This document shows, one piece after another, positions 1 through 8,583 of a stretch of 10,589 bases of DNA (positions are counted from its first letter, which is position 1; each line of letters opens with the position of its first letter). The stretch is from PALSA-505 sp036495485. Lineage in GTDB: Bacteria; Actinomycetota; Actinomycetes; Streptosporangiales; Streptosporangiaceae. The position numbers and the translations under genes were made by a program. The DNA lies in contig DASXMU010000255.1 of NCBI GenBank assembly GCA_036495485.1, positions 1 to 10,589 on the forward strand, read 5' to 3'. The notes beneath the pieces are model-generated. The model saw nothing but the letters and a program-made list of their open reading frames with translations. It was not told where the DNA came from and made no database searches.

Positions 1-138
1 CTGAACGTGCGGTTCATGGGGATCAACGACAAAGCCGTCATCTCCTACCTGGTCAGCGCCTACTACTCCATCGCCGTCCTGGTCCCCGACGCACTGGGCA
101 TCCTCGAACACGTCGAAGTCGCCACCTCCTACAGCTAA
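1..138 (+). CDS. C-terminal end of a probable family 2B encapsulin shell protein (5' truncated by window)
   Basis: Frame 1 is open from the first base to a TAA stop and gives 45 residues containing RFMGINDKAVISYLVSAYYS, then IAVLVPDALGILEHVEV. From memory, this resembles the C-terminus of the HK97-fold family 2B encapsulins formerly annotated as cyclic nucleotide-binding (EshA-like) proteins, which end in an 'SYLvt.Y.S.AVL..DALGvLe.VEV' pattern. Such shell proteins assemble cytoplasmic nanocompartments and are often encoded next to terpene cyclase cargo. The next gene is a geosmin synthase starting only 6 bases after this stop, which fits a shell-cargo operon. The N-terminal arm, the cyclic nucleotide-binding insertion and most of the HK97 fold lie outside the window, so the family call rests on the tail and the neighbour. 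Confidence 0.6.
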   Translation: MNVRFMGINDKAVISYLVSAYYSIAVLVPDALGILEHVEVATSYS

Positions 139-144
139 CCGGCG

Positions 145-2559
<2,415 letters not shown>

Positions 2560-2687
2560 TCGCTGGTCACCCCCATGTAACGGTTACCAACCTGTCAGGA
2601 GACCCCGTGCACAGTTTCCGAACCCGGATCCTCCGGCGAACCGACGCGGCCGGCGTCATCACCTAATCGCCGTAGGGGGGATCTGCA

Positions 2688-3443
2688 ATGCTGACTGGCG
2701 AAACCTGGATCCTGCTGCGAGCCGGTGCGGCCTGCGCCATCGTCGTTGTCGTGGTCGCGGTGATCATTCGTGATCGCGGGGGCGAACCCGAGGACGTGAC
2801 GATCGGGTTCCTTGGCCCATCACTGGCCGCGCTCTACCTGCTCGTCCTCGCGGTCTCGCTGGCGACGGAGTGGCAGACCATCGGTGGTGCGAACCAGGCC
2901 ATCTCGTCCGAGGCCTCCGCCGTCCGCGAGCTCTACTACACGGCGTCGGGCATGGCGCCTGTCCAGGCGTCCTACCTGCGTGAGCACGCGCGCACATACG
3001 CGACGACGGTCGTCGGCCACGACTGGCCGCAGATGCGGCACGGCGCGCTCGACGACACCAGCGAGCGGCAGCTGATCGCGATGAACACCTACGTGCTGAA
3101 GATCGACCCGCAGAACGGCGCCACCGTCAACGCACAGCTCCAGGCGACCACCCAGCTTGGCATCCTGTTCAGCGAGCATGACCAGCGCGCAACCTCCGTA
3201 ACGCAGCGGCTGCCGGTTGGCCTGCTCGCCGGCGTCATCGCAACATCGGCCGTGGTGGCCGTGTTCCCATTCGTCTGTGGCATCAGCTCGGCCCCGAGGA
3301 GCATCGGGCTGGTCGCGTTGCAGGCGGCGCTGGTCGGCGTCGGCATCGTCGTGGTCTTCCAGCTCAACCACGTCTACTCTGGCCCCCTGGCGGTGTCTCC
3401 AGTACCGATGCAAGCGGTACTGCAGCAGCTCGGCGGCCCCTGA
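2688..3443 (+). CDS. DUF4239 (bestrophin-like) four-helix membrane protein
   Basis: This 251-aa integral membrane protein has two N-terminal helices (about 8-27 and 38-60), a soluble middle (about 61-174) and two C-terminal helices (about 175-199 and 206-226). It carries the DUF4239 signatures: FLGPSLAALY at 41-50, the EA-containing ISSEASAVRELYY at 72-84, YATTVVGHDWPQM at 104-116, and FQLNHVYSGPLAVSPVPM near the C-terminus. The family is called bestrophin-like from distant resemblance to anion channels; its activity is unproven, so ion transport is only a possibility. The ATG at 2688 has a good Shine-Dalgarno-like run of six G at 2675-2680, 7 bases upstream, which supports this start. The gene lies 128 bp after the geosmin synthase and 16 bp before the secreted-protein gene. 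It is probably co-transcribed with the latter. Confidence 0.85.
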   Translation: MLTGETWILLRAGAACAIVVVVVAVIIRDRGGEPEDVTIGFLGPSLAALYLLVLAVSLATEWQTIGGANQAISSEASAVRELYYTASGMAPVQASYLREHARTYATTVVGHDWPQMRHGALDDTSERQLIAMNTYVLKIDPQNGATVNAQLQATTQLGILFSEHDQRATSVTQRLPVGLLAGVIATSAVVAVFPFVCGISSAPRSIGLVALQAALVGVGIVVVFQLNHVYSGPLAVSPVPMQAVLQQLGGP

Positions 3444-3459
3444 CCAGCGGCACTCCACC

Positions 3460-4518
3460 ATGCAGGCACACACCACCCGCACCCGCTGCGCGATCCTCGC
3501 CGCCCTGGCGCTCATCGCCGCAGCAGTAGCCACCGCCGTCCTCGCCGCCAGCCAGGCCAACGCGGTGGTAATGCAGGCTGCACCGGCCCCCACCGCCACA
3601 GCCAAGGCCAGCGCCACTCCCACGGCCGGAGCCACTCCCACGGCCGGAGCCACTCCCACGGCCGGTGCCGCTCCCACGGCCAGTCCAGCCAGCGTCACGA
3701 CACCCACCGGAACGCCCAGCAGCCAGGGTGCCTACCCGCCTTCCCCACTCGTCACTCCCGCCCCGCTGTCTCTCCCCCTGCTGCCGCCACTCACGCTGAA
3801 CGTCGGCTCCCAGGCGGGCCTGCCGGTAGCGGGCCATGGCTACCAGTTCTTCGTCGAGATAACCAGCGTCGTCCCCCTCCCCTCCGTGGGCCTCGGGCTG
3901 TCCATCCACCTGACCTCCGGCCTGTCCCTGGCAGGCGGCGCCCCACCCGGCTGCTTCCCGGTCCCGGGCGGCCTGTTCTGCAGTTACCCGTATCTCGCAG
4001 GTGGCCACTCGATCTCGCTCACCCTTAACGTCACGGTCGCCCCGGGTCTGAGCGCAGGCAGCCAGGTCGGCCTCTCCGCGACACTGCACTACGACGTGGT
4101 GCTATCGGCCTACGCGTCCATCTCCCGGCAGGTGATCACGCCCACCCCGACGCCCACACCAACGCGGACGCGGACGCCCCCACCAACGCGGACCCCCACG
4201 CCCCCACCAACGCGGACCCCCACGCCGCCACGGCACTCCCACGCCGGTCCCCCGCCGCCCCACAAGCCCGGGTCCGTGCCACCAGCATCCAACCCGGCAG
4301 CCACACCACAGCCACCCAAACACCACCACCCCAAGCCCCGCCCGCATTCACCCCAGCCAGCCCCCGTCGCCTTCAGCGTCAACCCCAGGAGACCAATCGC
4401 CTCGACGGTCGCCACGCCGCACCCGGTCATCCCCATCGGCGTCCTGCTGGCGGCCATCTTGACCCCGTGCGTCGCCGCCGCCGCAACCCGATTCGGCAAG
4501 AACATCCACCACCGTTAG
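3460..4518 (+). CDS. Secreted Pro/Thr-rich surface protein with DUF11-like domain and C-terminal membrane anchor
   Basis: From the ATG at 3460 the product is 352 aa. A signal peptide covers about residues 1-35: a positively charged start with three Arg/Lys, a long Ala/Leu core and a cleavage-type ANA. A low-complexity stalk with four TPTAGA-type units follows (about 50-75). A compact beta-rich domain (about 103-225) has a Cys pair (C165, C174) in the pattern 'PPGCFPVPGGLFCSYPYLAGG', resembling DUF11/CARDB-type surface domains. A long Pro/Thr/Arg/His-rich region (about 227-320) probably spans the cell wall, ending in a hydrophobic anchor (about 323-343) and a basic tail, FGKNIHHR. No LPxTG sortase motif is visible. 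The same frame is open upstream to 3217, but that part overlaps the DUF4239 gene and lacks a signal peptide. The 16-bp gap to the DUF4239 gene suggests an operon. I do not recognise a specific function. Confidence 0.8.
   Translation: MQAHTTRTRCAILAALALIAAAVATAVLAASQANAVVMQAAPAPTATAKASATPTAGATPTAGATPTAGAAPTASPASVTTPTGTPSSQGAYPPSPLVTPAPLSLPLLPPLTLNVGSQAGLPVAGHGYQFFVEITSVVPLPSVGLGLSIHLTSGLSLAGGAPPGCFPVPGGLFCSYPYLAGGHSISLTLNVTVAPGLSAGSQVGLSATLHYDVVLSAYASISRQVITPTPTPTPTRTRTPPPTRTPTPPPTRTPTPPRHSHAGPPPPHKPGSVPPASNPAATPQPPKHHHPKPRPHSPQPAPVAFSVNPRRPIASTVATPHPVIPIGVLLAAILTPCVAAAATRFGKNIHHR
3613..3684 (+). repeat. Four tandem 18-bp repeats encoding a TPTAGA stalk
   Basis: Units at 3613, 3631, 3649 and 3667 follow the pattern GCCACTCCCACGGCCGGA; the first two are identical and the last two diverge by a few bases. 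They encode Ala-Thr-Pro-Thr-Ala-Gly type units just after the signal peptide of the secreted protein and probably form an extended, possibly O-glycosylated stalk. Copy number is likely to vary between strains. Confidence 0.9.
4174..4221 (+). repeat. Two identical 24-bp repeats in the Pro/Thr/Arg wall-spanning region
   Basis: Units 4174-4197 and 4198-4221 are identical and encode the TPPPTRTP type sequence twice; partial copies flank them on both sides (from about 4141 to 4230). They belong to the proline-rich segment that would cross the cell wall. Confidence 0.85.
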
Positions 4519-4541
4519 CCAGAGCCTGCCGCAACGTGAAA

Positions 4542-4575
4542 CGGACTGGACAGCGCTGCCCCGCTGACCAGTCCG
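4542..4575. terminator. Strong hairpin between convergent genes
   Basis: A 34-base inverted repeat has an outer 8-bp stem CGGACTGG/CCAGTCCG, one A-A mismatch, an inner 5-bp stem CAGCG/CGCTG and a 6-base loop. It begins 24 bases after the stop of the secreted-protein gene. The minus-strand operon also converges on this region. No U-tract follows, as is common for actinobacterial terminators. It is the best candidate transcription end for the + strand genes. Confidence 0.7.
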
Positions 4576-4588
4576 CTGCGGCGAAGAG

Positions 4589-4610
4589 TCAGTACGCGTA
4601 AAAGTACTGA
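4589..4610. terminator. Second small hairpin in the convergent intergenic region
   Basis: TCAGTAC and GTACTGA form a perfect 7-bp stem around an 8-base loop, 13 bases beyond the larger hairpin. It could back up termination for either direction. The remaining bases to 4770 show no coding pattern. Confidence 0.4.
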
Positions 4611-4770
4611 ACCGGGAAACACAGGTAGTTGATGGCGGTTGCACTGCATACCTGGCCGCAGGCCGAGCATCACCCACGTCTAGATAGATGGCCGGGTTAC
4701 ACCCGAGGTTCATGATCGAACGCGGTTGGCGCACAGGTGCGTCTATAGCCTGGCCAGCAGCGTGCACTAG

Positions 4771-5406
4771 TCACGCCGGGATGCGGATGAGGAGTCGGCC
4801 GTCCGGTGATTTGACTAGTAGTGCGGTGATGTGGCCTCGCGGGATGGCGCTGGTTCCCTGCACGTGCGCGGTGCCTCCGTAGGTTGCGTTCCATGTGCCG
4901 GCGATCTCGGTACCGGTACCGGATACGGCGACCAGGGTGCAATGCTCGCCCGGCGGCAGTCCGGCGATGACCAGGTCGATCTCGGTACCGGTCGCTTCGG
5001 TGAGCAGCCTGGCCTGGCCGTGCACGCCAGTCATCCGGTCAAGAGCCTGGAAGGTGGGAGCCGGGCCGCCGCCAGGGATCACCGCGACCGCTGTGACGGC
5101 GGCCGCGGCCACAACGGCGATCGTTGCGACCGCAGCCTGCCATCGGCGGCGGTGCCGGATCTGGGGACGGCCTGGGCTGCGGACGGTCAGCAGCCCGGGC
5201 GGCGGCCCGCCTCGTGCGGACCCTGCGTCGCCGGGCGCGGCCAGCAGGCTGAGCCAGCCGCGCACGGGCACGAGTTCGTCGTACTCGGCCCGGCAGGCGG
5301 CGCACGATTCCAGGTGCCGCTTGACCGGGATCTGCTGGTCGCCGTTGAGGGCGCCGACGATATAGGCGCCGATATCGCCGCGCCAGTCGGCGCAGGCATG
5401 GTTCAC
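4771..5406 (-). CDS. Membrane anti-sigma factor with ZAS zinc finger (second paralog, distal gene of the operon)
   Basis: The 211-aa product would hold an ECF sigma factor inactive at the membrane. The cytoplasmic N-terminal anti-sigma domain carries H31-x3-C35-x2-C38 with an upstream ligand candidate (C5 or H3), the ZAS pattern. One transmembrane helix lies at about 89-110 after a basic stretch, RHRRRW. The extracytoplasmic domain (about 117-211) contains GTEIDLVIAGLPPGEHCTLV and GTEIAGTWNA. The GTG at 5406 is chosen because AAGGAG lies 7 bases upstream and the zinc finger then sits at the usual distance from the N-terminus. The frame is open further upstream, but that part overlaps the lipoprotein gene. 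The product shares its layout and C-terminal domain with the anti-sigma factor at 6121-6807. It lies 53 bp after the lipoprotein gene and ends the operon. Its sigma partner is inferred to be the sigma factor of this operon, but another is possible. Confidence 0.85.
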   Translation of the reverse strand: MNHACADWRGDIGAYIVGALNGDQQIPVKRHLESCAACRAEYDELVPVRGWLSLLAAPGDAGSARGGPPPGLLTVRSPGRPQIRHRRRWQAAVATIAVVAAAAVTAVAVIPGGGPAPTFQALDRMTGVHGQARLLTEATGTEIDLVIAGLPPGEHCTLVAVSGTGTEIAGTWNATYGGTAHVQGTSAIPRGHITALLVKSPDGRLLIRIPA

Positions 5407-5459
5407 CGGATCGCTCCTTGCTCGCTGGGCCGCGGTTGATGGGGCTGCCGCCGGGTCAG

Positions 5460-6119
5460 TCAGTACCCGGGAATGCCACCCGAGGCTGGTGTGCTGCTGG
5501 CAGCCGGCGCGCTGGTGCCGGTGGTGGTCACGGCCCGCCAGTGAAATGAGGTGCCGCTGAAGGTGTCGGTGTAGTTGTTGCCGTTGGCCTGGCCGGCGGC
5601 GTGGTCCAAGCGGAAGGTGTACAGGGGCTTGCCGCCGTAGGTAACCTGCAATGTGCCGCCGGAGCGGTGGATAGTGCCGAGGGTGCCGGGGACCCCGCCC
5701 GGCGCGTGCAAGACGGCGGCCGAGGTCACCGTCACCGGGAACCAGAAGCTCAGGCAACTGCCGGCACACAGCGTGCCGTTATCGGGCGAATAGATGGTCT
5801 TGCCCGTATTGTCGACGAGGACGTGCCCGACGCCGGGCAGCTGACGAGCCGATACGACGAGGCTGGCCTTGGTGGCGGTGCCGGGACTGCTGCCGGCAGC
5901 GCTCGGGGCGCCGCCGGAGCTTCCGCAGGCCGCCAGGAGTCCGGCGGCTGCCACCGCGGCCACGACAGTCAGGGCGCGGCCGAAATGAAGGCTGCGCACC
6001 GGAGCTGCCGGGCGCGCCCCCACCCATGCCCGGCGGTGAACGATCCGGCGCAGGCGGGCGGCAGTGACGTGCGCAGTCAGATGCCCTCTGCCAGCGGCGT
6101 GGCCCTTGGCCGGTGTCAT
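5460..6119 (-). CDS. Lipoprotein with two Lipoprotein_15-type 'secreted repeats of unknown function' (PF03640-like)
   Basis: The product is exported and lipid-anchored: a hydrophobic core ends in the lipobox GLLAAC, with the Cys at residue 65 of the 219-aa frame. Two repeats follow. The first (about 94-130) contains GKTIYSPDNGTLCAGSCLSF with the Cys pair C118/C122; the second (about 147-196) contains GGKPLYTFRLDHAAGQANG and ends in FHW. Both fit the Lipoprotein_15 repeat, whose function is unknown. A Ser/Thr/Pro tail ends the protein. The ATG at 6119 is 1 base after the stop of the upstream anti-sigma gene and has a G-run upstream, but it gives a very long N-region. A GTG at 5999 would place the lipobox Cys at position 25, usual for lipoproteins, giving 179 aa, though without a clear ribosome site. 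Lying between two anti-sigma genes, it may take part in the sensed envelope process. Confidence 0.85.
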   Translation of the reverse strand: MTPAKGHAAGRGHLTAHVTAARLRRIVHRRAWVGARPAAPVRSLHFGRALTVVAAVAAAGLLAACGSSGGAPSAAGSSPGTATKASLVVSARQLPGVGHVLVDNTGKTIYSPDNGTLCAGSCLSFWFPVTVTSAAVLHAPGGVPGTLGTIHRSGGTLQVTYGGKPLYTFRLDHAAGQANGNNYTDTFSGTSFHWRAVTTTGTSAPAASSTPASGGIPGY

Positions 6120-6120
6120 G

Positions 6121-6807
6121 TCAGTGCGCCCCCCGACCGGTGGGTGACGAGGCCCCGAAGCCCGCTGTGGATGCGGCCGAGCTCATGGTCACCAGGCTGC
6201 CCGCGGCGGTTACCACCTGGAGGCTGGCGATGTCGGACGGTCTCCACGCCACGCTGGCGGGCACGCTGAACTGCCCGTCTTTCCAGGCATCCCACATGCC
6301 CGTGACTTCCGTGCCGCCGCCACGGGAATGAGCCACCAGCCGGCACTGCACATTGAGCGGCACTCCGCGGATCACCAGCTCGATGCTGGTCCCCCAGGAC
6401 GTTGCCGTAAGCGCCGCAGTGGCCTGGATGTGGGTGGCGGAGTTCACCCCGGAGAAGGTGACCGTGGGCGTGCCCGGCCGTGGGCTGGCGGCTTGCGGCG
6501 CAAACCACAACCCGCCTGCCAGGCCCACGGCTGCCGCCGCCGCGACCGCGGCCGCCGCCCGCCACCGCCAGGCACGCGCACCCCGCACCGCAGCAGCCCG
6601 CGGAGCGGGCCGTCTATCGGGTGCTGCGCCTGCTGGCACCATCTCCGCTGGCAGACGCGCGAGCAGCCCTGGCAGCGGTGCCAGCCGCTGCAGCTCATCC
6701 CGGCAGGCATGACAGCCGGCCAGGTGAGTTTCGATGAACTGGCGTTCCTGTGCATCTGCCGCACCTAGCACATATGGACCAAGGGACAGCATTACTTGGC
6801 ACGTCAT
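6121..6807 (-). CDS. Membrane anti-sigma factor with ZAS zinc finger (first paralog, coupled to the sigma gene)
   Basis: The 228-aa product is the probable direct inhibitor of the ECF sigma factor encoded just upstream. Its ATG at 6807 overlaps the sigma stop as ATGA, the classic coupling of a sigma/anti-sigma pair, which also fixes the start. The N-terminal domain has C3 and H28-x3-C32-x2-C35 (ETHLAGCHACRDEL), the ZAS zinc-binding pattern. One transmembrane helix lies at about 82-103, RWRAAAAVAAAAAVGLAGGL. The outer domain contains GTSIELVIRGVPLNVQCRLV and GTEVTGMWDA and is homologous to that of the second anti-sigma factor at 4771-5406. Family knowledge says loss of zinc or proteolysis releases the sigma factor; which signal applies here cannot be read from sequence. 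The architecture resembles RslA/RskA-type proteins. Confidence 0.9.
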   Translation of the reverse strand: MTCQVMLSLGPYVLGAADAQERQFIETHLAGCHACRDELQRLAPLPGLLARLPAEMVPAGAAPDRRPAPRAAAVRGARAWRWRAAAAVAAAAAVGLAGGLWFAPQAASPRPGTPTVTFSGVNSATHIQATAALTATSWGTSIELVIRGVPLNVQCRLVAHSRGGGTEVTGMWDAWKDGQFSVPASVAWRPSDIASLQVVTAAGSLVTMSSAASTAGFGASSPTGRGAH

Positions 6808-7319
6808 GACCTTGTGATTCCCCGCTCCTCGAACTCTTTGCGCAATGCCCGCAGTCCATAAAAGCAACGAGACCTGACCGTCCCCTCCGGAATAGCCAGA
6901 AAGGCCGCAACTTCTGCAACTGAACGCCGCTGATAATAGAGTTCGACGATGACCATCCTATGTTCTGGGCTGAGCTTATCCAGCGCATCGGCGATCAGCC
7001 AGGAATCGACAATGCCATCCAGGTCGTGTCCAGCCGCTGGCAACGCTCTTTCGTCGAGTGGTACCTCCCGGGGCCGTGCGCGGCGCCGGCGATGGTATTT
7101 GGAGATGGCAAGATTGCGGGCCACGGTATGCAGCCATGATCCAGTTTTTTCCGGGGCCAGTTCCGCCGCGTGCTGCCAGGCTCGCAGCATCGTCTCCTGG
7201 ACGATGTCCTCGGCCGCGTGGACATCACCATTGACCAGCGGCAGGACGAACCCGACCAGCGGACGGCGGTAAGAGGCCATCCAGGTCCCTGCCTGGTTGT
7301 CACAGTCCGAAGATGGCAC
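6804..7319 (-). CDS. ECF-family RNA polymerase sigma factor (SigL-like)
   Basis: The product directs RNA polymerase to stress promoters. From GTG 7319 it has 171 aa. Sigma region 2 (about 13-82) includes AAEDIVQETMLRAWQH and SWLHTVARNLAISKYHRRRR, the promoter-melting and -10-binding part. Region 4 (about 105-162) includes LIADALDKLSPEHRMVIVEL and the helix-turn-helix SVAEVAAFLAIPEGTVRSR. From memory, closest resemblance is to mycobacterial SigL, also followed by its anti-sigma gene. Three starts are possible. ATG 7337 gives 177 aa but overlaps the proposed -10 element. GTG 7319 lies at about the expected transcription start and keeps all of region 2, so it is preferred (perhaps leaderless). 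ATG 7280 has an AGGGA site but would clip the first helix. The frame is open upstream to 7766, but that part overlaps the divergent antitoxin gene and shows no sigma features. The ATGA overlap with the anti-sigma gene supports a functional pair. Confidence 0.9.
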   Translation of the reverse strand: MPSSDCDNQAGTWMASYRRPLVGFVLPLVNGDVHAAEDIVQETMLRAWQHAAELAPEKTGSWLHTVARNLAISKYHRRRRARPREVPLDERALPAAGHDLDGIVDSWLIADALDKLSPEHRMVIVELYYQRRSVAEVAAFLAIPEGTVRSRCFYGLRALRKEFEERGITRS

Positions 7320-7325
7320 ACGTGT

Positions 7326-7353
7326 AGTACGCCCCATCGCCCCGGTCCGTTCA
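7326..7353 (-). promoter_or_regulatory. Probable autoregulated ECF promoter of the sigma operon
   Basis: On the minus strand TGAACG (7353-7348) is followed after exactly 16 bases by CGTACT (7331-7326). This fits the ECF pattern of an AAC-type -35 and a CGT-type -10, and in particular the SigL-type TGAACC-N16-CGT consensus as I recall it. Transcription would start near 7320, just at GTG 7319. Autoregulation is usual for this class of sigma factor. It is a pattern match, not a demonstrated promoter. Confidence 0.5.
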
Positions 7354-7460
7354 CCGCGCTGGCGCCAAGCTTGCCCGGACACCGCCGCTCGCGGCTTGAC
7401 TGCGGCGGGATGAGTGGCCGATCTGGGAAGATTGCCGCAAGCTCGGACGGGGGTGAGTGG

Positions 7461-8177
7461 GTGAGTACTGACCGGTTCACGACGTCGTTGTATGGGGTTG
7501 GCGAGGCCGCCGGCTATCTGGGCGTGCCGCCGTCTACGTTGATGGACTGGGCGTATGGGTATCAGTGGCGGCGGGCTGACGGCGAGGTTGCCATGGCCGG
7601 GCCGGTGATCACGGCGATCCGGCCTGCGCAGCGCCACGGAGCAGCGCTGCCGTTCATCGGGCTCGCCGAGGCCTACGCCCTGGCCGCCTTCCGGCGGGCC
7701 GGGGTGCCGTTGCAGCGGATCCGGCCGGCGATCGACGCGCTGTGCCACGAACTCGGGGTGGAGCACGCGCTGGCCAGCAGGCGGTTGTATGCCGATGGGG
7801 CGGAGATCTTGTACGACTACGCCCGGCAGGCCAACGGTACCCCGCAGAGCGGGGCCGCGCTTGAGCTAGTGGTTGTGCGGAGCAGCCAGCAGGTGTTCGC
7901 GGAGGGGATGGTGGCGCAGTATCTGCGGTGCGTGGAGTTCGCGCCGGACGGTTATGCGCGGGTAATCCGGCTTCCGCAATACCGGGTCGCGGAGGTGAGC
8001 GTGGATACAGAGCATGCGTTCGGGCGGCCGCGGTTCGCACGGAGTGGAGCGGGACTGGAGGATGTGGTCGCGCTGTGCCTGGCCGGGGAGCCGGCCGAGA
8101 CGGTGGCTGCGGAGTTCGGGCTGAGCCGGGCCGAGGTTGAGGACGCCCTCCAGGTCGCTACCCGTGCAGCGGCCTGA
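7461..8177 (+). CDS. DUF433 antitoxin, VapB45-like
   Basis: This is the probable antitoxin of a type II toxin-antitoxin pair. The 238-aa product has an N-terminal MerR-like DNA-binding segment (about 8-36, YGVGEAAGYLGVPPSTLMDW) and a second helical part with AEAYALAAFRRAGVPLQRIR. A C-terminal DUF433-like domain (about 180-232) contains AFGRPRFARSG and VVALCLAGEPAETVAAEFGL. Length and layout match, from memory, Mycobacterium tuberculosis Rv2018 (VapB45). The GTG at 7461 has a run of five G 7 bases upstream, a good ribosome site. The ATG at 7410 in the same frame has its purine run directly against the start codon and adds unconserved-looking residues. The coding end overlaps the toxin gene by 14 bases. 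By family analogy it would bind the toxin and repress its own promoter. It is divergent from the sigma operon across about 140 bp. Confidence 0.8.
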   Translation: MSTDRFTTSLYGVGEAAGYLGVPPSTLMDWAYGYQWRRADGEVAMAGPVITAIRPAQRHGAALPFIGLAEAYALAAFRRAGVPLQRIRPAIDALCHELGVEHALASRRLYADGAEILYDYARQANGTPQSGAALELVVVRSSQQVFAEGMVAQYLRCVEFAPDGYARVIRLPQYRVAEVSVDTEHAFGRPRFARSGAGLEDVVALCLAGEPAETVAAEFGLSRAEVEDALQVATRAAA

Positions 8178-8574
8178 GTTCTTCCTGGACCGGAGCCTCG
8201 GCTGGTTCGCTGTGGCGAGCCGACTGCGGGTGGGTGGCTGGGAGCTGGTGACGCTCGCCGAGCACTACGGCATGGACGCCAGCGAGCAGGTCACCGACAG
8301 CCAGTGGATCCGCGACGCGGCCGGACGCGGGTGGCCGATTCTCATGAAGGACGAGCGGATCCGCTACCGGTCGGCAGAAATCGACCTGTTCATCCAGCAT
8401 CAAGCCCAATGCTTCGTGATCACCAGCGGCGACCTGACACCCGGTCAGATGGCGGAGCGCTTCCTGGCCAACCAGCGAGCCATCTTCGCGGCGGCAACCC
8501 TCCCCGGCCCGTCCATCCACGTCGTTCGGTCTGACTGCCTGGATCGGCTGTTGAGCAATGGTCAGGACCTGTAG
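8164..8574 (+). CDS. PIN-like toxin, VapC45-like ribonuclease candidate
   Basis: The 136-aa product resembles the VapC45-type PIN-like domain (as in M. tuberculosis Rv2019, about the same length from memory). Such toxins are predicted Mg2+-dependent RNases that arrest growth when the antitoxin is lost. Acidic residues that could form the active site are D9 in EFFLDRSLG, D45 in VTDSQWI, and D63/E64 in ILMKDERIRY, followed by a beta-strand/helix pattern with FVITSGDLTPGQM. The GTG at 8164 overlaps the antitoxin gene by 14 bases, giving translational coupling. A TTG at 8137 in frame would add nine residues with no homology. The gene appears intact. Exact active-site assignment is inferred. Confidence 0.75.
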   Translation: MQRPEFFLDRSLGWFAVASRLRVGGWELVTLAEHYGMDASEQVTDSQWIRDAAGRGWPILMKDERIRYRSAEIDLFIQHQAQCFVITSGDLTPGQMAERFLANQRAIFAAATLPGPSIHVVRSDCLDRLLSNGQDL

Positions 8575-8583
8575 ATGGTTCGA

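Noticed and set aside
2820..3707. Minus-strand frame with an AVGVAPAVGVAP-like repeat opposite the DUF4239 and secreted-protein genes
   Set aside because: The repeat is simply the antisense of the 18-bp TPTAGA repeat; the frame crosses two supported genes and has no family features.
3613..4221. Short tandem repeats as a possible CRISPR array
   Set aside because: The units are contiguous, in frame and encode Pro/Thr-rich protein; there are no spacers and no cas genes.
4903..4992. Direct repeat GATCTCGGTACCGGT at 4903-4917 and 4978-4992, considered as operator half-sites
   Set aside because: Both copies are inside the second anti-sigma gene and encode the TGTEI segments of its outer domain, which the first paralog echoes; protein coding explains them.
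7320..7766. N-terminal extension of the sigma factor to position 7766
   Set aside because: The added part overlaps the divergent antitoxin coding region, lacks sigma homology and lies upstream of the proposed promoter.
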